Assembly (NCBI GenBank): GCA_011772425.1
Contig: WVZO01000001.1
Span: 5,905 to 45,127 of the forward strand
Direction of reading: 5' to 3'
Source: Candidatus Aminicenantota bacterium
GTDB taxonomy: Bacteria; Acidobacteriota; Aminicenantia; UBA2199
Length of the DNA: 39,223 nt
The translations under genes and the position numbers were made by a program. Below the pieces are notes generated by a model, which was not told the origin of the DNA, did no database searches, and saw only the letters and a list, made by a program, of their open reading frames with translations. This document shows positions 23,947 to 32,865 of this stretch, in pieces; position 1 is the stretch's first letter, and each line of letters begins with the position of its first letter.

Positions 23947-25044
23947 ATGTCATTTAAGAATATTTACAAAGGCAAACGGGTCCTGGTCACCGGTCATACG
24001 GGTTTCAAAGGCTCATGGCTGGCGTTGTGGTTGACCCAGTTAGGGGCAGAGGTTCACGGGGTTGCATTGGAACCCAAAACTCCTGATGATAATTTCGTGG
24101 TCACCGGTCTAAAGAATAAAATTAATCACCACATCTGCGATATTACGGAAAAGGAAAAACTGGTTACACGTTTCGGAGAGATTCAACCGCAGATGGTGTT
24201 TCACCTGGCGGCCCAGGCCCTGGTAAAGAAATCCTTTGATAACCCGGTGGATACCTTTAGAACGAACCTGATGGGTACGGTGCATGTATTGGAAGCCATT
24301 CGTTATACGCCTTCTATAGAAATGGCTGTAATGATTACCAGTGATAAATGTTACAAAAATTTAGAATGGGACTGGGGTTACCGGGAGACGGATGAGCTGG
24401 GTGGATTGGACCCGTACGGCGCGTCCAAGGCTTGTGCGGAAATGGCCATTCAATCCTATAGGGAATCCTTTTTTAGAGCTTCCGGTTCGGATTCGTACTC
24501 ACCGGTGGTTGCCTCAACGCGTGCAGGAAATGTAATCGGCGGCGGTGACTGGTCGGAAAAACGAATCGTACCGGACATTATCCGGGCGTTAATGGAAAAT
24601 AACCCCGTGGAATTGCGAAGCCCCAAAGCTACCCGTCCCTGGCAATTTGTACTGGAACCGTTATCCGGTTACCTGTGGCTGGGCGTGCGAATGGCTTTGG
24701 AAGGTGACCTGACTTCCGGCTGGAATTTCGGGCCTGAAATTTCTACCATTGTACCGGTGCAAACCCTGACAGAGAAAATAATTAAAGCCTGGGGCAGCGG
24801 TTCAATTGAAGACATCTCCGACAGTGCAGAATTTCATGAAGCCACGCTGTTGAGCCTGGACATTTCCAAGGCCCGGTACCGCCTCCAGTGGCGCCCCACA
24901 CTATCCCTGGATGAAACCATTGAGTTTACGGTTCAATGGTATAAGAAATTTGTAAACAATGAACCTTTATACGATTTTGGTATAAAACAAATCCATGACT
25001 ATACAAAAAAAGCACTGGAAAGGGGAATCCAATGGGCGAAATAA
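23947..25044 (+). CDS. rfbG: CDP-glucose 4,6-dehydratase
   Basis: The product has 365 residues. ATG 23947 follows ATAGGAGAA. The NAD motif is TGHTGFKGSWLALWL (16-30). DKCYKNLEW holds the substrate-binding region, and the catalytic pair is DPYGASKAC (Tyr157, Lys161). GNVIGGGDWSEKRIVPDIIR and SPKATRPWQFVLEPLSGYL are RfbG signatures. It converts CDP-glucose to CDP-4-keto-6-deoxyglucose, the branch point for paratose, tyvelose, abequose, ascarylose and other 6-deoxy sugars. Its 3' end overlaps the next gene by 13 bp. Confidence 0.95.
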   Translation: MSFKNIYKGKRVLVTGHTGFKGSWLALWLTQLGAEVHGVALEPKTPDDNFVVTGLKNKINHHICDITEKEKLVTRFGEIQPQMVFHLAAQALVKKSFDNPVDTFRTNLMGTVHVLEAIRYTPSIEMAVMITSDKCYKNLEWDWGYRETDELGGLDPYGASKACAEMAIQSYRESFFRASGSDSYSPVVASTRAGNVIGGGDWSEKRIVPDIIRALMENNPVELRSPKATRPWQFVLEPLSGYLWLGVRMALEGDLTSGWNFGPEISTIVPVQTLTEKIIKAWGSGSIEDISDSAEFHEATLLSLDISKARYRLQWRPTLSLDETIEFTVQWYKKFVNNEPLYDFGIKQIHDYTKKALERGIQWAK

Positions 25045-25496
25045 AACCGATCGACGGCGTTATTATAAAACCGCTAAAGCGGTTCCCGGACGAACGGGGA
25101 ACGGTAATGCACATCATGAAAGCCACAGATGAGGAGTTTAAAGGCTTTGGTGAAGTCTACTGCAGCAGCATCTACCCCGGCGTGGTTAAGGGATGGCATT
25201 ATCATGAGAATGTTACCCTCAATTATGTCGTATTAAAAGGGATGATTAAATTTGTTCTTTATGATGAACGAGAAGGATCCCCTAGCAAAGGATTTATCCA
25301 GGAGATATTCATGGGGGATCAGAATTACGTGCGGGTTACTGTTCCACCTGGCATATGGAATGGATTCAAATGCATGGGAACCGAACCGGCATTGGTTTGT
25401 AATGTGATCGATAAACCCCATGACGAAGCGGAAACCAGGCGGTGTGATCCCCACGATGTTAGTATTCCTTATGATTGGAAAAGGAAAGATAAGTGA
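25032..25496 (+). CDS. RmlC-like sugar 3,5-epimerase (cupin)
   Basis: The product has 154 residues. ATG 25032 lies inside the end of rfbG, with AAGGGGAA just upstream. The cupin part carries FPDERGTVMHI, a KGWHYHENVTLNYVVLKG segment (His56, His58) and PPGIWNGFKCMG, all matching dTDP-4-dehydrorhamnose 3,5-epimerases. In this operon the substrate should be CDP-4-keto-6-deoxyglucose, epimerised at C3, C5 or both. The protein is shorter than RmlC (about 180), as is common among single-position epimerases, so the specificity is open. Confidence 0.85.
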   Translation: MGEIKPIDGVIIKPLKRFPDERGTVMHIMKATDEEFKGFGEVYCSSIYPGVVKGWHYHENVTLNYVVLKGMIKFVLYDEREGSPSKGFIQEIFMGDQNYVRVTVPPGIWNGFKCMGTEPALVCNVIDKPHDEAETRRCDPHDVSIPYDWKRKDK

Positions 25497-25501
25497 TAAA
25501 A

Positions 25502-25678
25502 GAAAATTCCAAATCCCAAATTCCAAATTACAAACAAATTCCAAATTCCAAATTACAATGACCAAAACAAAACCTCAACTATCTGAACGTCATACCTTCT
25601 TTGTTTTGAATTTTGAACATTTGAATTTTGGATTTGTTTGGTCTCTGCGCGATTTCGAATTTCGTACTTCGGATTTTA
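25502..25678. repeat. Gene-less relative of the S23-type inverted-repeat element
   Basis: The left arm 25502-25573 is made of AAATTCCAAATT units and ends in ACAATGACCAAAACAAAA. The right arm 25599-25678 is its imperfect inverse (GAATTTTGGATTTG and TTCGTACTTCGGATTTT). The left end matches that of the element at 34323-34803, including the start codon ATGACCAAAA of the S23-type gene, but only ~25 bases separate the arms. A long open frame passes through it but is repeat-derived. Confidence 0.75.
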
Positions 25679-25742
25679 AATGCATCATTCCACGATCTGG
25701 CGTTTCGGTACTGGTAAAAGTAAATAAACAAACGTATATATC

Positions 25743-26621
25743 ATGAAATACTTAATCTTAGGAGCTAATGGACTGATCGGGCAGCAGTTTGTTCAACTGT
25801 GTAAAGAAAAGAGTATCGATTATGTGGGCACTCGATATTCACGTAAAGCGGAAGGCCTAATTCCTTTTAACCAATTGGAGCTTGATAAAATCCCGAAGGT
25901 ATTTGATGAGGTATCGCCTGCGGTGATTATTAACAGTATCGGATTATCGGGGGGTGTGAATTTCTGTGAAAATAATCCTGAAATCGGCAGGAAATACCAT
26001 GTGGAGGCCACCAAAGTGATGGTAGACTGGTGCCGGCAAAACAGGGCTGCTTTTGTTTACATTTCCAGCGATTATGTGTTCGATGGGGAAAATCCACCCT
26101 ATAAAGAAGAGGACAAAACCAATCCTTTGAATCTTTACGGTGAATTAAAGTTGGAAGGTGAGCAGTACATCCGGGCGAACCTGGAACACTATGTCATTGC
26201 CCGTACCACCAATGTTTTTGCCTGGGACCTGGAAACCCAAACCCCCAATTTTCTCATGCACCTGGTAAATACATTAAAAGAGAAAGATCGTATTAAAGTA
26301 CCTGGTTTTTTATATGGTAATCCCACCTATGCCGGTGACCTGGCTGCCGGGATCATGGATTTAATCGAGCATAAACATTATGGATTGTATCACATTGTCG
26401 GCAGTGAATATATTAACCGGTACGACTGGGCAGTGAAATGCATTGAGATGGCAGGGCTAAAAGGAAAAACTATTGAGAAAATCGAAACACCACCCACAGA
26501 CATGGTGCCCCGTCCATTGAAATCCCACCTGGATACCGGTAAATTCCGCCAGGTATCCAGTATCAAATTGCATAATGTTGAAGAAGGATTAAGAATCTTT
26601 GTAAATGCAATGAAAGGCTAA
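25743..26621 (+). CDS. RmlD-like NAD(P)-dependent sugar reductase
   Basis: The product has 292 residues. ATG 25743 has no clear SD. The nucleotide motif is LGANGLIGQQF (6-16). Further signatures are YISSDYVFDGENPPYKEED, the catalytic pair in LYGELKLEGE (Tyr132, Lys136) and RTTNVFAW. This is the dTDP-4-dehydrorhamnose reductase family, which reduces the C4 keto group after epimerisation. Here it would finish a CDP-6-deoxyhexose started by RfbF, RfbG and the RmlC-like protein. The product could be a CDP-linked L-rhamnose-type or other 6-deoxyhexose; the stereochemistry is not readable. Confidence 0.87.
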   Translation: MKYLILGANGLIGQQFVQLCKEKSIDYVGTRYSRKAEGLIPFNQLELDKIPKVFDEVSPAVIINSIGLSGGVNFCENNPEIGRKYHVEATKVMVDWCRQNRAAFVYISSDYVFDGENPPYKEEDKTNPLNLYGELKLEGEQYIRANLEHYVIARTTNVFAWDLETQTPNFLMHLVNTLKEKDRIKVPGFLYGNPTYAGDLAAGIMDLIEHKHYGLYHIVGSEYINRYDWAVKCIEMAGLKGKTIEKIETPPTDMVPRPLKSHLDTGKFRQVSSIKLHNVEEGLRIFVNAMKG

Positions 26622-26633
26622 CAATTTATACTT

Positions 26634-26666
26634 TATTCCCTTCGTGTTCTTCGTGTCTTCGTGGTG
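26634..26666. repeat. Single-arm TTCGTGGT repeat (reverse sense of CCACGAAG)
   Basis: CTTCGTGTTCTTCGTGTCTTCGTGGTG fragments occupy the gap before the GT2 gene at 26675. This is the right half of the hairpins seen at 12031 and 36923, without the left half. Confidence 0.65.
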
Positions 26667-26674
26667 AAATATTT

Positions 26675-27679
26675 ATGACGAAATTAACTGTTTTGATGAC
26701 GGTGTACAATGGAGAGGGGTTCCTGCGGGAGACGATTGACAGTATTTTAAACCAGACCTATAAGGATTTCAAATTTTTAATAATAGATAATGCCTCTACG
26801 GACAGCAGCCGGGAAATCATTCGATCTTACGATAATTCCCGGATTGAACTGGTGGCGCTGCCGGAAAACATCGGTCAGATTCCAGCCCTTAATAAGGGTT
26901 TGGATATGATCGATACGCCGTTGGTGGCCCGGATGGATGCGGATGATATCAGTTTGCCCCGGCGTTTTGAACGCCAGGTGGCGTTTATGGAAAGTCACCC
27001 GGAAGTGGGAGTATGTGGTACTTATGCTGCTGCTTTTAACGGGAAAAAGGAGACCCTGTGGAAACATCCGGTACATCATGCGGATATAAAAGTAAGGTTG
27101 CTTTTTGAATGCTGTCTGGTTCACCCGTCGGTGATGATACGAAAGGATTTATTTGACAAATATGAACTGAGGTACAACGAGCAGATCGGGCATTCCGAGG
27201 ATTGGGAGTTGTGGCAGCGGTCCGGCAGGCTTTTTAACCTGGCCAATATCCCGGAAGTTCTTGTCAGGTACAGGGTGCACGGTCAGAGTGTCAGCCGGCA
27301 AACATTAAACCGGCAGCAAGCTGCGGCGGAGATGTTGGATAATTCTTCCCTCCGGTTCCTGGAACTCAGTCATCATCCATTGCGAACCGTTCACAGGGAT
27401 GTGGCCTTTGAAACGTTTAATGCCAAAAACCGCGAGCCTGAATTTATTGACAATGTGGTGGAGTGGTTCCAGGAGTTGAGAAATGCCAACTATTCCCGGC
27501 GAATCTATGATAAACACGCATTAAACCGTTTTCTTAAAAAACGGTTGTTCGTGGTGCTTACCAACAATACCCGGTACCGGGGAAAGGTATTCAAAACCTT
27601 TTTCAAGGAAAAACTTTACCGGTATATTCCATTGACATGGTCACTGAAATTCATGGTAAAAGTACTGCTGCAAATTTGA
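26675..27679 (+). CDS. Glycosyltransferase family 2
   Basis: The product has 334 residues. The GT-A fold starts TVLMTVYNGEGFLRETIDSI (5-24) with FLIIDNASTDSSREII. The nucleotide-sugar/metal motif is ARMDADDISLPRR (~86-98), with DAD as the DxD. HSEDWELWQR near residue 178 is the usual ED catalytic-base region. It is cytosolic, with no membrane segment, and would add one sugar to a lipid-linked acceptor. It is the first of the assembly genes after the CDP-sugar block. Confidence 0.9.
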   Translation: MTKLTVLMTVYNGEGFLRETIDSILNQTYKDFKFLIIDNASTDSSREIIRSYDNSRIELVALPENIGQIPALNKGLDMIDTPLVARMDADDISLPRRFERQVAFMESHPEVGVCGTYAAAFNGKKETLWKHPVHHADIKVRLLFECCLVHPSVMIRKDLFDKYELRYNEQIGHSEDWELWQRSGRLFNLANIPEVLVRYRVHGQSVSRQTLNRQQAAAEMLDNSSLRFLELSHHPLRTVHRDVAFETFNAKNREPEFIDNVVEWFQELRNANYSRRIYDKHALNRFLKKRLFVVLTNNTRYRGKVFKTFFKEKLYRYIPLTWSLKFMVKVLLQI

Positions 27680-27680
27680 A

Positions 27681-27764
27681 CCACGAAGGCATTTACAATG
27701 CGGTAATAAACACGAAGGGGTTATTTCTTATTTTTTAGCCACGAAGGCATTTACAATGCGGTAA
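27681..27764. repeat. Duplicated CCACGAAGGC repeat with nested GCATTTACAATGC hairpin
   Basis: A 26-bp sequence occurs twice without change (27681-27706 and 27739-27764). It consists of CCACGAAGGC followed by ATTTACAATGCGGTAA. The GCATT-TAC-AATGC portion is itself a small palindrome placed inside the usual CCACGAAGGCACGAAGG repeat. Confidence 0.85.
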
Positions 27765-27798
27765 AAAGCACGAAGTTACACGAAAAAAAGAAGAAAAA

Positions 27799-29079
27799 AT
27801 GCAAATCCTTTTCATTAATTACAAAGATGTCGAGGGAGGTGCGGCAATTGCGGCCTGTCGATTGGCCAGGGGGTTGGAGGAATCGTTTCAAACCGGGAGT
27901 TATTTTATTGTAGGGAAAAATTCTTCCGCAAATTCTAATGTTTTTGCCACCATCGACAGCCCCAGCGAAACTCTGAAAGCGATCAAAGTATTTATTGAAT
28001 TTATGGTGAATAAGATATTGAATTTCCTGGGTTTGCAGTATTATTATTTTCCTTTTTCCACCCGTTCGATATTAAAGAAGGTTCGGGAGATCAAACCGGA
28101 TATCATCAGTTTGCACAACACCCACGGCGGGTATTTTAAGACGTCTTTGATTAAAAAACTGTCCCGGTTGGCACCGGTTGCCTGGACATTGCATGATATG
28201 TGGGGGTTTACCGGCAATGCTGCCCATACCTTTGGGGATGAATCGTGGAAACAGATGAAAAGCGGGAGAGGCGAGAAGAAAATATACCCACATATCGGGA
28301 TAAACAGGGGCAGAGGGCTGTTAAAGCGGAAGAAGCGGATTTATAAAAAGTCAAACCTTCATGTTATTACGCCGTCCCGCTGGCTTTATGACCTGGCAAA
28401 GCAAAGCCCGGTGTTTGAAAACACACCTCTTTATCATATCCCGCATGGATTGGACTTAAAGGTATTTCAACCCGTAGATAGAAATGCCTGCCGGAAGGTG
28501 CTGGATATTCCCCCGGATGCCAGGGTGATTATTTTTTGCAGTGCCGATGACCTGGATAAAAGTGCCTGGAAAGGCGGGCCGCTGCTGGTAGATATTTTAA
28601 ACGCCATCGATGCCAGGACAGCGCATCCCATTGAGACCCTGGTATTGGGAAAAGGAGAATTAAAAGCCCTAAATGACCTAAAACGTTTAAATCTTCGTAA
28701 AACCGGTTATGTGGACAGTGAGCAATTGGTAGCGGTATTATTATCGGCAGCTGATTTGTTTATCTATCCCACGCGGGCGGATACCATGCCATTGGTATTG
28801 ATGGAAGCCATTGCCTGCGGCACTCCCTGTATTACATTCGACATCGGAGGATGCAGCGATATCATCCAGGACGATACCGGGGGATATTTGATCGAACCGT
28901 TCGATATAGAAACATTCGCGGATAAAACCATCGAGATATTAAATGACAGTAAGAAACTCGAAGAGTTATCCGGTTCGGCGCGAAAATTTGCAGAAGAGCA
29001 TTTTTCCCTGGAAACCACGGCTCATACATACTATCAGTTGTTCAACAATATTATCGATAAGAGAAAAGAAGTAAAATGA
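27799..29079 (+). CDS. Glycosyltransferase family 4 (GT-B)
   Basis: The product has 426 residues. The N-terminal domain starts MQILFINYKDVEGGAAIAAC, with the glycine-rich loop of GT4 enzymes. HNTHGGYFKTS and WTLHDMWGFTG follow. The C-terminal domain has VIIFCSADD, ETLVLGKGEL and the donor-binding segment YPTRADTMPLVLMEAIACGT, where E (of ME-A-I-A-CG) is the family glutamate pair region. The layout resembles WcaC/WcaL-type enzymes that start by reading 'HNTH'. Donor and acceptor are unknown. Confidence 0.88.
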   Translation: MQILFINYKDVEGGAAIAACRLARGLEESFQTGSYFIVGKNSSANSNVFATIDSPSETLKAIKVFIEFMVNKILNFLGLQYYYFPFSTRSILKKVREIKPDIISLHNTHGGYFKTSLIKKLSRLAPVAWTLHDMWGFTGNAAHTFGDESWKQMKSGRGEKKIYPHIGINRGRGLLKRKKRIYKKSNLHVITPSRWLYDLAKQSPVFENTPLYHIPHGLDLKVFQPVDRNACRKVLDIPPDARVIIFCSADDLDKSAWKGGPLLVDILNAIDARTAHPIETLVLGKGELKALNDLKRLNLRKTGYVDSEQLVAVLLSAADLFIYPTRADTMPLVLMEAIACGTPCITFDIGGCSDIIQDDTGGYLIEPFDIETFADKTIEILNDSKKLEELSGSARKFAEEHFSLETTAHTYYQLFNNIIDKRKEVK

Positions 29080-29145
29080 CATTAATGGAACCGATGTCAT
29101 GCCAACCCTCCAATGGGTGTAAACCAACCGCCCGAAGGGCTATAA

Positions 29146-29206
29146 AAAGTTTTGCGGGGGTCCAGGGGGTGGTTTTTCAAAAGAACCCCCTGGTCGCCGA
29201 AGGCAA
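29146..29206 (+). promoter_or_regulatory. Hairpin leader repeat, copy B
   Basis: CCAGGGGGT (29162-29170) pairs perfectly with ACCCCCTGG (29185-29193). CGCCGAAGGC and AA then lead into ATG 29207, with GAAGG 5-9 bases upstream of the start. Compared with copy A (13496-13560), both partners of the terminal loop-side pair have changed (C-G to T-A), keeping the stem. Confidence 0.75.
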
Positions 29207-30046
29207 ATGAAAAAAATAACTATAGTAACCGTGGTTTATAACGGGGCAAAACACCTGGAGCAGGCCATCCGGAGCATAATTAACCAGACCTACGATAATA
29301 TTGAATATATTGTTATTGACGGCGGTTCTACAGATGGGACACTGGATATCATTCAACACTATGAAGACCATATTGCTTATTGGGTCAGCGAGCCGGACAA
29401 CGGCATTTACGATGCCATGAACAAGGGGATTAAAAAAGCGTCGGGCGAATTTATCGGGATGCTCAATGCCGATGACTGGTATGAGCCGGAAGTCATTGAG
29501 AAAGTGGCAGCTAAAATCGACAACCTGGAAGATGATGTGGAAGACCAGGTGATTTACTGTGATTATTACAATTACGACGAGGAATTATCCGCCGGGTTCA
29601 AAACAAAGCAAACCTCCGAGATGAAATACTGGAAAGGTATGACTGTGTCGCACCAGGCCATGTTTATTCATCGCTCTATTTATGAAAAATTGGGGGTTTA
29701 CAGCCTGGATTATTGCTTTGCCTCGGATTATGAATTTTTCCTGCGTTTGATAAAAGCAGGCATCCGGTTTAAAAAACTTGATTTCCACGGTATTAATTTC
29801 AGGATGGGTGGTGTCAGTACCACTTACATGAACCGCTCTATCAGAGAGGTATCCCGGATCATCAGGATGTATTTTGGTGTTTTTAGCAAAGAATACCCGC
29901 TGTTCCTTTTAACCAACCGGCTGCCATCGATGCTGGGGAACATAAGAATCCTGTTAACTAAAATTATCGGGCAAAAAACCACCAATAAGTTACGAAAATT
30001 ATGGAGACGTTTGAAACCACGGCCTGAGCATAAGAAAATCCAATAA
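29207..30046 (+). CDS. Glycosyltransferase family 2, WcaA/colanic-type
   Basis: The product has 279 residues. The start MKKITIVTVVYNGAKHLEQA (1-20) and YIVIDGGSTDGTLDII are typical GT-A motifs. SEPDNGIYDAMNKGIKKASG is the signature of the WcaA-like GT2 subgroup, and GMLNADDWYEP holds the DxD. The end is basic. The gene begins directly behind a hairpin leader repeat. It is a cytosolic transferase for one step of repeat-unit assembly. Confidence 0.9.
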   Translation: MKKITIVTVVYNGAKHLEQAIRSIINQTYDNIEYIVIDGGSTDGTLDIIQHYEDHIAYWVSEPDNGIYDAMNKGIKKASGEFIGMLNADDWYEPEVIEKVAAKIDNLEDDVEDQVIYCDYYNYDEELSAGFKTKQTSEMKYWKGMTVSHQAMFIHRSIYEKLGVYSLDYCFASDYEFFLRLIKAGIRFKKLDFHGINFRMGGVSTTYMNRSIREVSRIIRMYFGVFSKEYPLFLLTNRLPSMLGNIRILLTKIIGQKTTNKLRKLWRRLKPRPEHKKIQ

Positions 30047-30113
30047 GAAATTACAAATTACAAATCACAAATTACAAACAAATTCCAAATTACAATGACC
30101 AAAACAAAAAATT
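30044..30113. repeat. Solo left end of the S23-type element
   Basis: ATTACAAATTACAAATCACAA and on, then ATTCCAAATTACAATGACC followed by AAAACAAAAAATTAA. From ATG 30095 the six codons MTKTKN match the first six of the S23-type protein at 34365 (MTKIKN), then a stop follows. No right arm is seen. Confidence 0.7.
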
Positions 30114-30126
30114 AAAGATCTCAAAT

Positions 30127-30981
30127 ATGAAAAAAAGTTTTGATATTTCGATTATCACTCCGAGTTTTAATATGTTGGACTATTTGAAACGGTGTGCGGC
30201 TTCTATAGCTGACCAGGAAGAGAGTGCATTCGAACACATCGTGGTAGATGGCGATTCCACCGACGGAACCCGGGAATGGCTCCGGCAAAATCCCTATCCT
30301 CGTATGCGCAGCATCAGTGAAAAAGACAACGGTATGTACGATGCCATTAATAAAGGGTTTAAACTGGCTAAAGGGGATATCCTGGCTTACCTTAATTGTG
30401 ATGAACAGTATTTACCCGGGACATTGGGTTTTGTAAACGATTATTTCCAAAAACACCCGCAGGTGGATATGATATTTGGCGACTTGCTGTTGATTCGGCC
30501 TGACGGTTCCCTGGTGGCTTACAGGAAAGGTTACCAGCCCCGTTGGTTTTACATTGTAACCTCTCATCTCTATGTGCTTTCCTGTACCATGTTCTTCCGA
30601 AGAAGGATATTGGAGGATGGTCTTTTCTTTGACACCCGTTACGAAACCACCGGGGACGCGGATTTTGTGGTGCGGGTCCTGCGCAGCGGGTACTGCGCCA
30701 GGCATGTAAGACACTACATGGCCGTTTTTACCATGACCGGTCAAAACCTGAGCAATGTGGATACCGGCAGTCGGGAACAAAAGCAATTGCGAAATAGTGC
30801 GCCCTGGTATTTAAGAGTAATCCGGTGGCTGGTCAATGCCGTCCGGTTTGCAGAGAAATTTTTCAGCGGTGCTTATTTTCAGAAAAAACCGCTGGAATAT
30901 TCCGTGTATGTAGAAGGGGAAGCGAAAGAAAGAAAATCCTTTTCTGTGAATAACGCTTCGTTCCGGTGGAGATTTGAATGA
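30127..30981 (+). CDS. Glycosyltransferase family 2
   Basis: The product has 284 residues. ISIITPSFNMLDYLKRCAAS-type start (residues 7-26 region), HIVVDGDSTDGTREWL and SEKDNGMYDAINKGFKLAKG place it in the same subgroup as its neighbour at 29207. The metal motif is YLNCDEQYLPG, so the DxD appears as C-D-E, a tolerated variant. TRYETTGDADFVVR near residue 175 gives the acceptor-side acidic residues. The stop overlaps the next start (ATGA), coupling it to the GT-C-like membrane protein. Confidence 0.88.
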   Translation: MKKSFDISIITPSFNMLDYLKRCAASIADQEESAFEHIVVDGDSTDGTREWLRQNPYPRMRSISEKDNGMYDAINKGFKLAKGDILAYLNCDEQYLPGTLGFVNDYFQKHPQVDMIFGDLLLIRPDGSLVAYRKGYQPRWFYIVTSHLYVLSCTMFFRRRILEDGLFFDTRYETTGDADFVVRVLRSGYCARHVRHYMAVFTMTGQNLSNVDTGSREQKQLRNSAPWYLRVIRWLVNAVRFAEKFFSGAYFQKKPLEYSVYVEGEAKERKSFSVNNASFRWRFE

Positions 30982-32609
30982 TCCCAGTTAAAACGCATAA
31001 GCATTATTTCCTGGCTTTACTTTTTTTTATTTCTTTACTGGTATTATTTTTTAGCGTTGCCAAAGATGGAACGCGGGACTTTTTTCTCATGGGTGATGAA
31101 GCCATGCTGGAATTACGGGTAGTGAACGCCAGCAAAAACATCCAGTTTCTGGGGCCTTATTCAAGATTCGGTTGGAATCATCCCGGTCCCATCTACTTTT
31201 ACTTATTGCTGCCCATCTATGCTTTATTTTCCATGGGAACACAAAGCCTGTACGCCGGCGCCATCTTTATAAACATCCTGTCTTTGTTAACCCTTTTATA
31301 CTTTATATTTAAAAGTAAAGATAATTACTTTTTCTATTTCATGGCATTCTTCTTATCGCTGTATATTTATTACTTCCTGGGATTACCTGTATTCCGCAGC
31401 ATATGGAATCCTCATGTAACCATCTTACCCTTTGGTGCGTTTATTTTTATGTGTGCTTATATGTCCCTGGGAAATATAAAAATTCTTCCCCTGGTGGTGT
31501 TTTTTTCATCTTTCATCGTTCAAACTCATGTGGCTTATGTCCCGGTAATAATGGTTATTGTTTTGATCGCTTTGCTGTTTTATGGTTTTGATAAATGGCA
31601 CGTTTCAAAGAAAATTAAAGCATTATTCTCAAAAGAGGTGTTAAAAGCTATTGGTATCTCCGCCGGGATCTTCCTGGTACTCTGGATTCTTCCCATTGTT
31701 GAATTGTTCTCAAAGCCAAGGGGTAATCTAAGGGAATTAGCCAGTTATTTTTTCCATTCAAGTGGCGGTCATGGTGCCGGGGAATCGATCAGTGCTGTTT
31801 CCAGTATTACCAATGCACCGGTGGTAAAATTCTTGAATATCTTTTTCCCGGATTTGAATGTAACCTCTCATCATGCCCTGCTCATATTTTTCTTATTACA
31901 GGTAATATTGGTGATTGCAGCGGGAATCGTTAATTTCAAACATGGTAAAAAATATCAATTGCATTTACTGGTTTTTGGTCTGGCGGGTTTGATCATTTCT
32001 GTTATTTCAGTTACCAGGATAACGGATGAAATTCATATCTACCTGGTTAAATGGATGTCCATGATCGGCTTTATTAATTGGTGTTTAATATGTTTTACGT
32101 TTTTTTATCTCGCAGCCAAATCATTAAAACGGCTTAACATATATTCCAAACTCTCCGGTATTTTTACCCGGCATCCGGTTCACAAAAAAATACTACAGTA
32201 TGCGGTTATTGTCGTGGTATCGGCTCTGCTATTTATCTTTCAGTTGAACGCTGTTGGTTCTGCTTCACGGATTCATGCTGATGAATTGAAATACAGGTTT
32301 ATCGGTAATATTTCTAAAACCATAACGAATTACGCGACAAAAAATAACATATCGTCTTTTCTTATAAAACCAGTCCCGGCGATGTGGCCCATTGAAGCCG
32401 GGGTAATCAACCAGTTATACAAAAAATCTTCTATATCTATTAGATTGGAAGATGAATGGTTGTTCTGGTTTGGTTACCAGTTTAAACAAAAGAAAGAGGA
32501 AAAAGACATTATTATTTTTAAAAAAGAAAAAGAACCGCGGGATAACATTCCTAATCGCGTCCTGGTCCATCACATAGGGCAATGTTCAGTATATCATATG
32601 GTACGATGA
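30978..32609 (+). CDS. GT-C-like polytopic membrane protein (ArnT/PMT-like topology)
   Basis: The product has 543 residues. It overlaps the GT2 gene by 4 bp. A first membrane segment (~9-27) is followed by FFLMGDEAMLELRVVN, an acidic loop like the catalytic D/E loop of GT-C enzymes, and then RFGWNHPGPIYFYLLLPIY, a motif typical of bacterial GT39/83-like proteins. About ten more hydrophobic segments extend to ~420; the last 120 residues are soluble. It would use a polyprenyl-phosphate sugar outside the inner membrane to modify the polymer. A polymerase or flippase role cannot be ruled out. Confidence 0.65.
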   Translation: MIPVKTHKHYFLALLFFISLLVLFFSVAKDGTRDFFLMGDEAMLELRVVNASKNIQFLGPYSRFGWNHPGPIYFYLLLPIYALFSMGTQSLYAGAIFINILSLLTLLYFIFKSKDNYFFYFMAFFLSLYIYYFLGLPVFRSIWNPHVTILPFGAFIFMCAYMSLGNIKILPLVVFFSSFIVQTHVAYVPVIMVIVLIALLFYGFDKWHVSKKIKALFSKEVLKAIGISAGIFLVLWILPIVELFSKPRGNLRELASYFFHSSGGHGAGESISAVSSITNAPVVKFLNIFFPDLNVTSHHALLIFFLLQVILVIAAGIVNFKHGKKYQLHLLVFGLAGLIISVISVTRITDEIHIYLVKWMSMIGFINWCLICFTFFYLAAKSLKRLNIYSKLSGIFTRHPVHKKILQYAVIVVVSALLFIFQLNAVGSASRIHADELKYRFIGNISKTITNYATKNNISSFLIKPVPAMWPIEAGVINQLYKKSSISIRLEDEWLFWFGYQFKQKKEEKDIIIFKKEKEPRDNIPNRVLVHHIGQCSVYHMVR

Positions 32610-32865
32610 AAGGAAGTAAAACGATACTAATTGGGCAGGAAGTCAGTTGGCAGTTGGCAGTTGGCAAAAGAGGAAACGATGAAGAGAAGGAGGTAAAAAG
32701 ATAAGTTTAAGGTTTCCCCAAACGTTTGAAGCAACAGCCCTCTTTTCGATTCATATCAATTGTAAAAGAGTTTTCCCGGCTGGTTGGTTCAGGTAAGGAA
32801 ACCTTTAGATGGCGTGTATGCGCCTTCTATGGCTCCCCGCGCCGCGGGGCCGGAGGCAAAAAAAC
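32610..32865. repeat. Repeat-filled gap: CAGTTGG tandem and 147-bp element, plus orientation
   Basis: 32644-32666 has three CAGTTGG units. From 32710 to 32857 runs an element containing the palindrome CAAACGTTTG, CCCTCTTTTCGATTCAT, GGTAAGGAA and the G+C-rich palindrome CCCCGCG-C-CGCGGGG (32835-32849), ending in CCGGAGGC. Its reverse complement recurs at 38161-38306. GGAGG (32852-32856) is the SD of the gene starting at 32866. Confidence 0.8.

Noticed and set aside
25420..25746. Open frame of 108 codons after the RmlC-like gene
   Set aside because: Most of it crosses the inverted-repeat arms (25502-25678); the rest is an out-of-frame reading of the RmlC-like gene.
32809..32865. N-terminal extension of the O-antigen polymerase-like gene
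   Set aside because: The sequence belongs to the 147-bp repeat; GGAGG at 32852 fits the start at 32866, where the first membrane segment begins.
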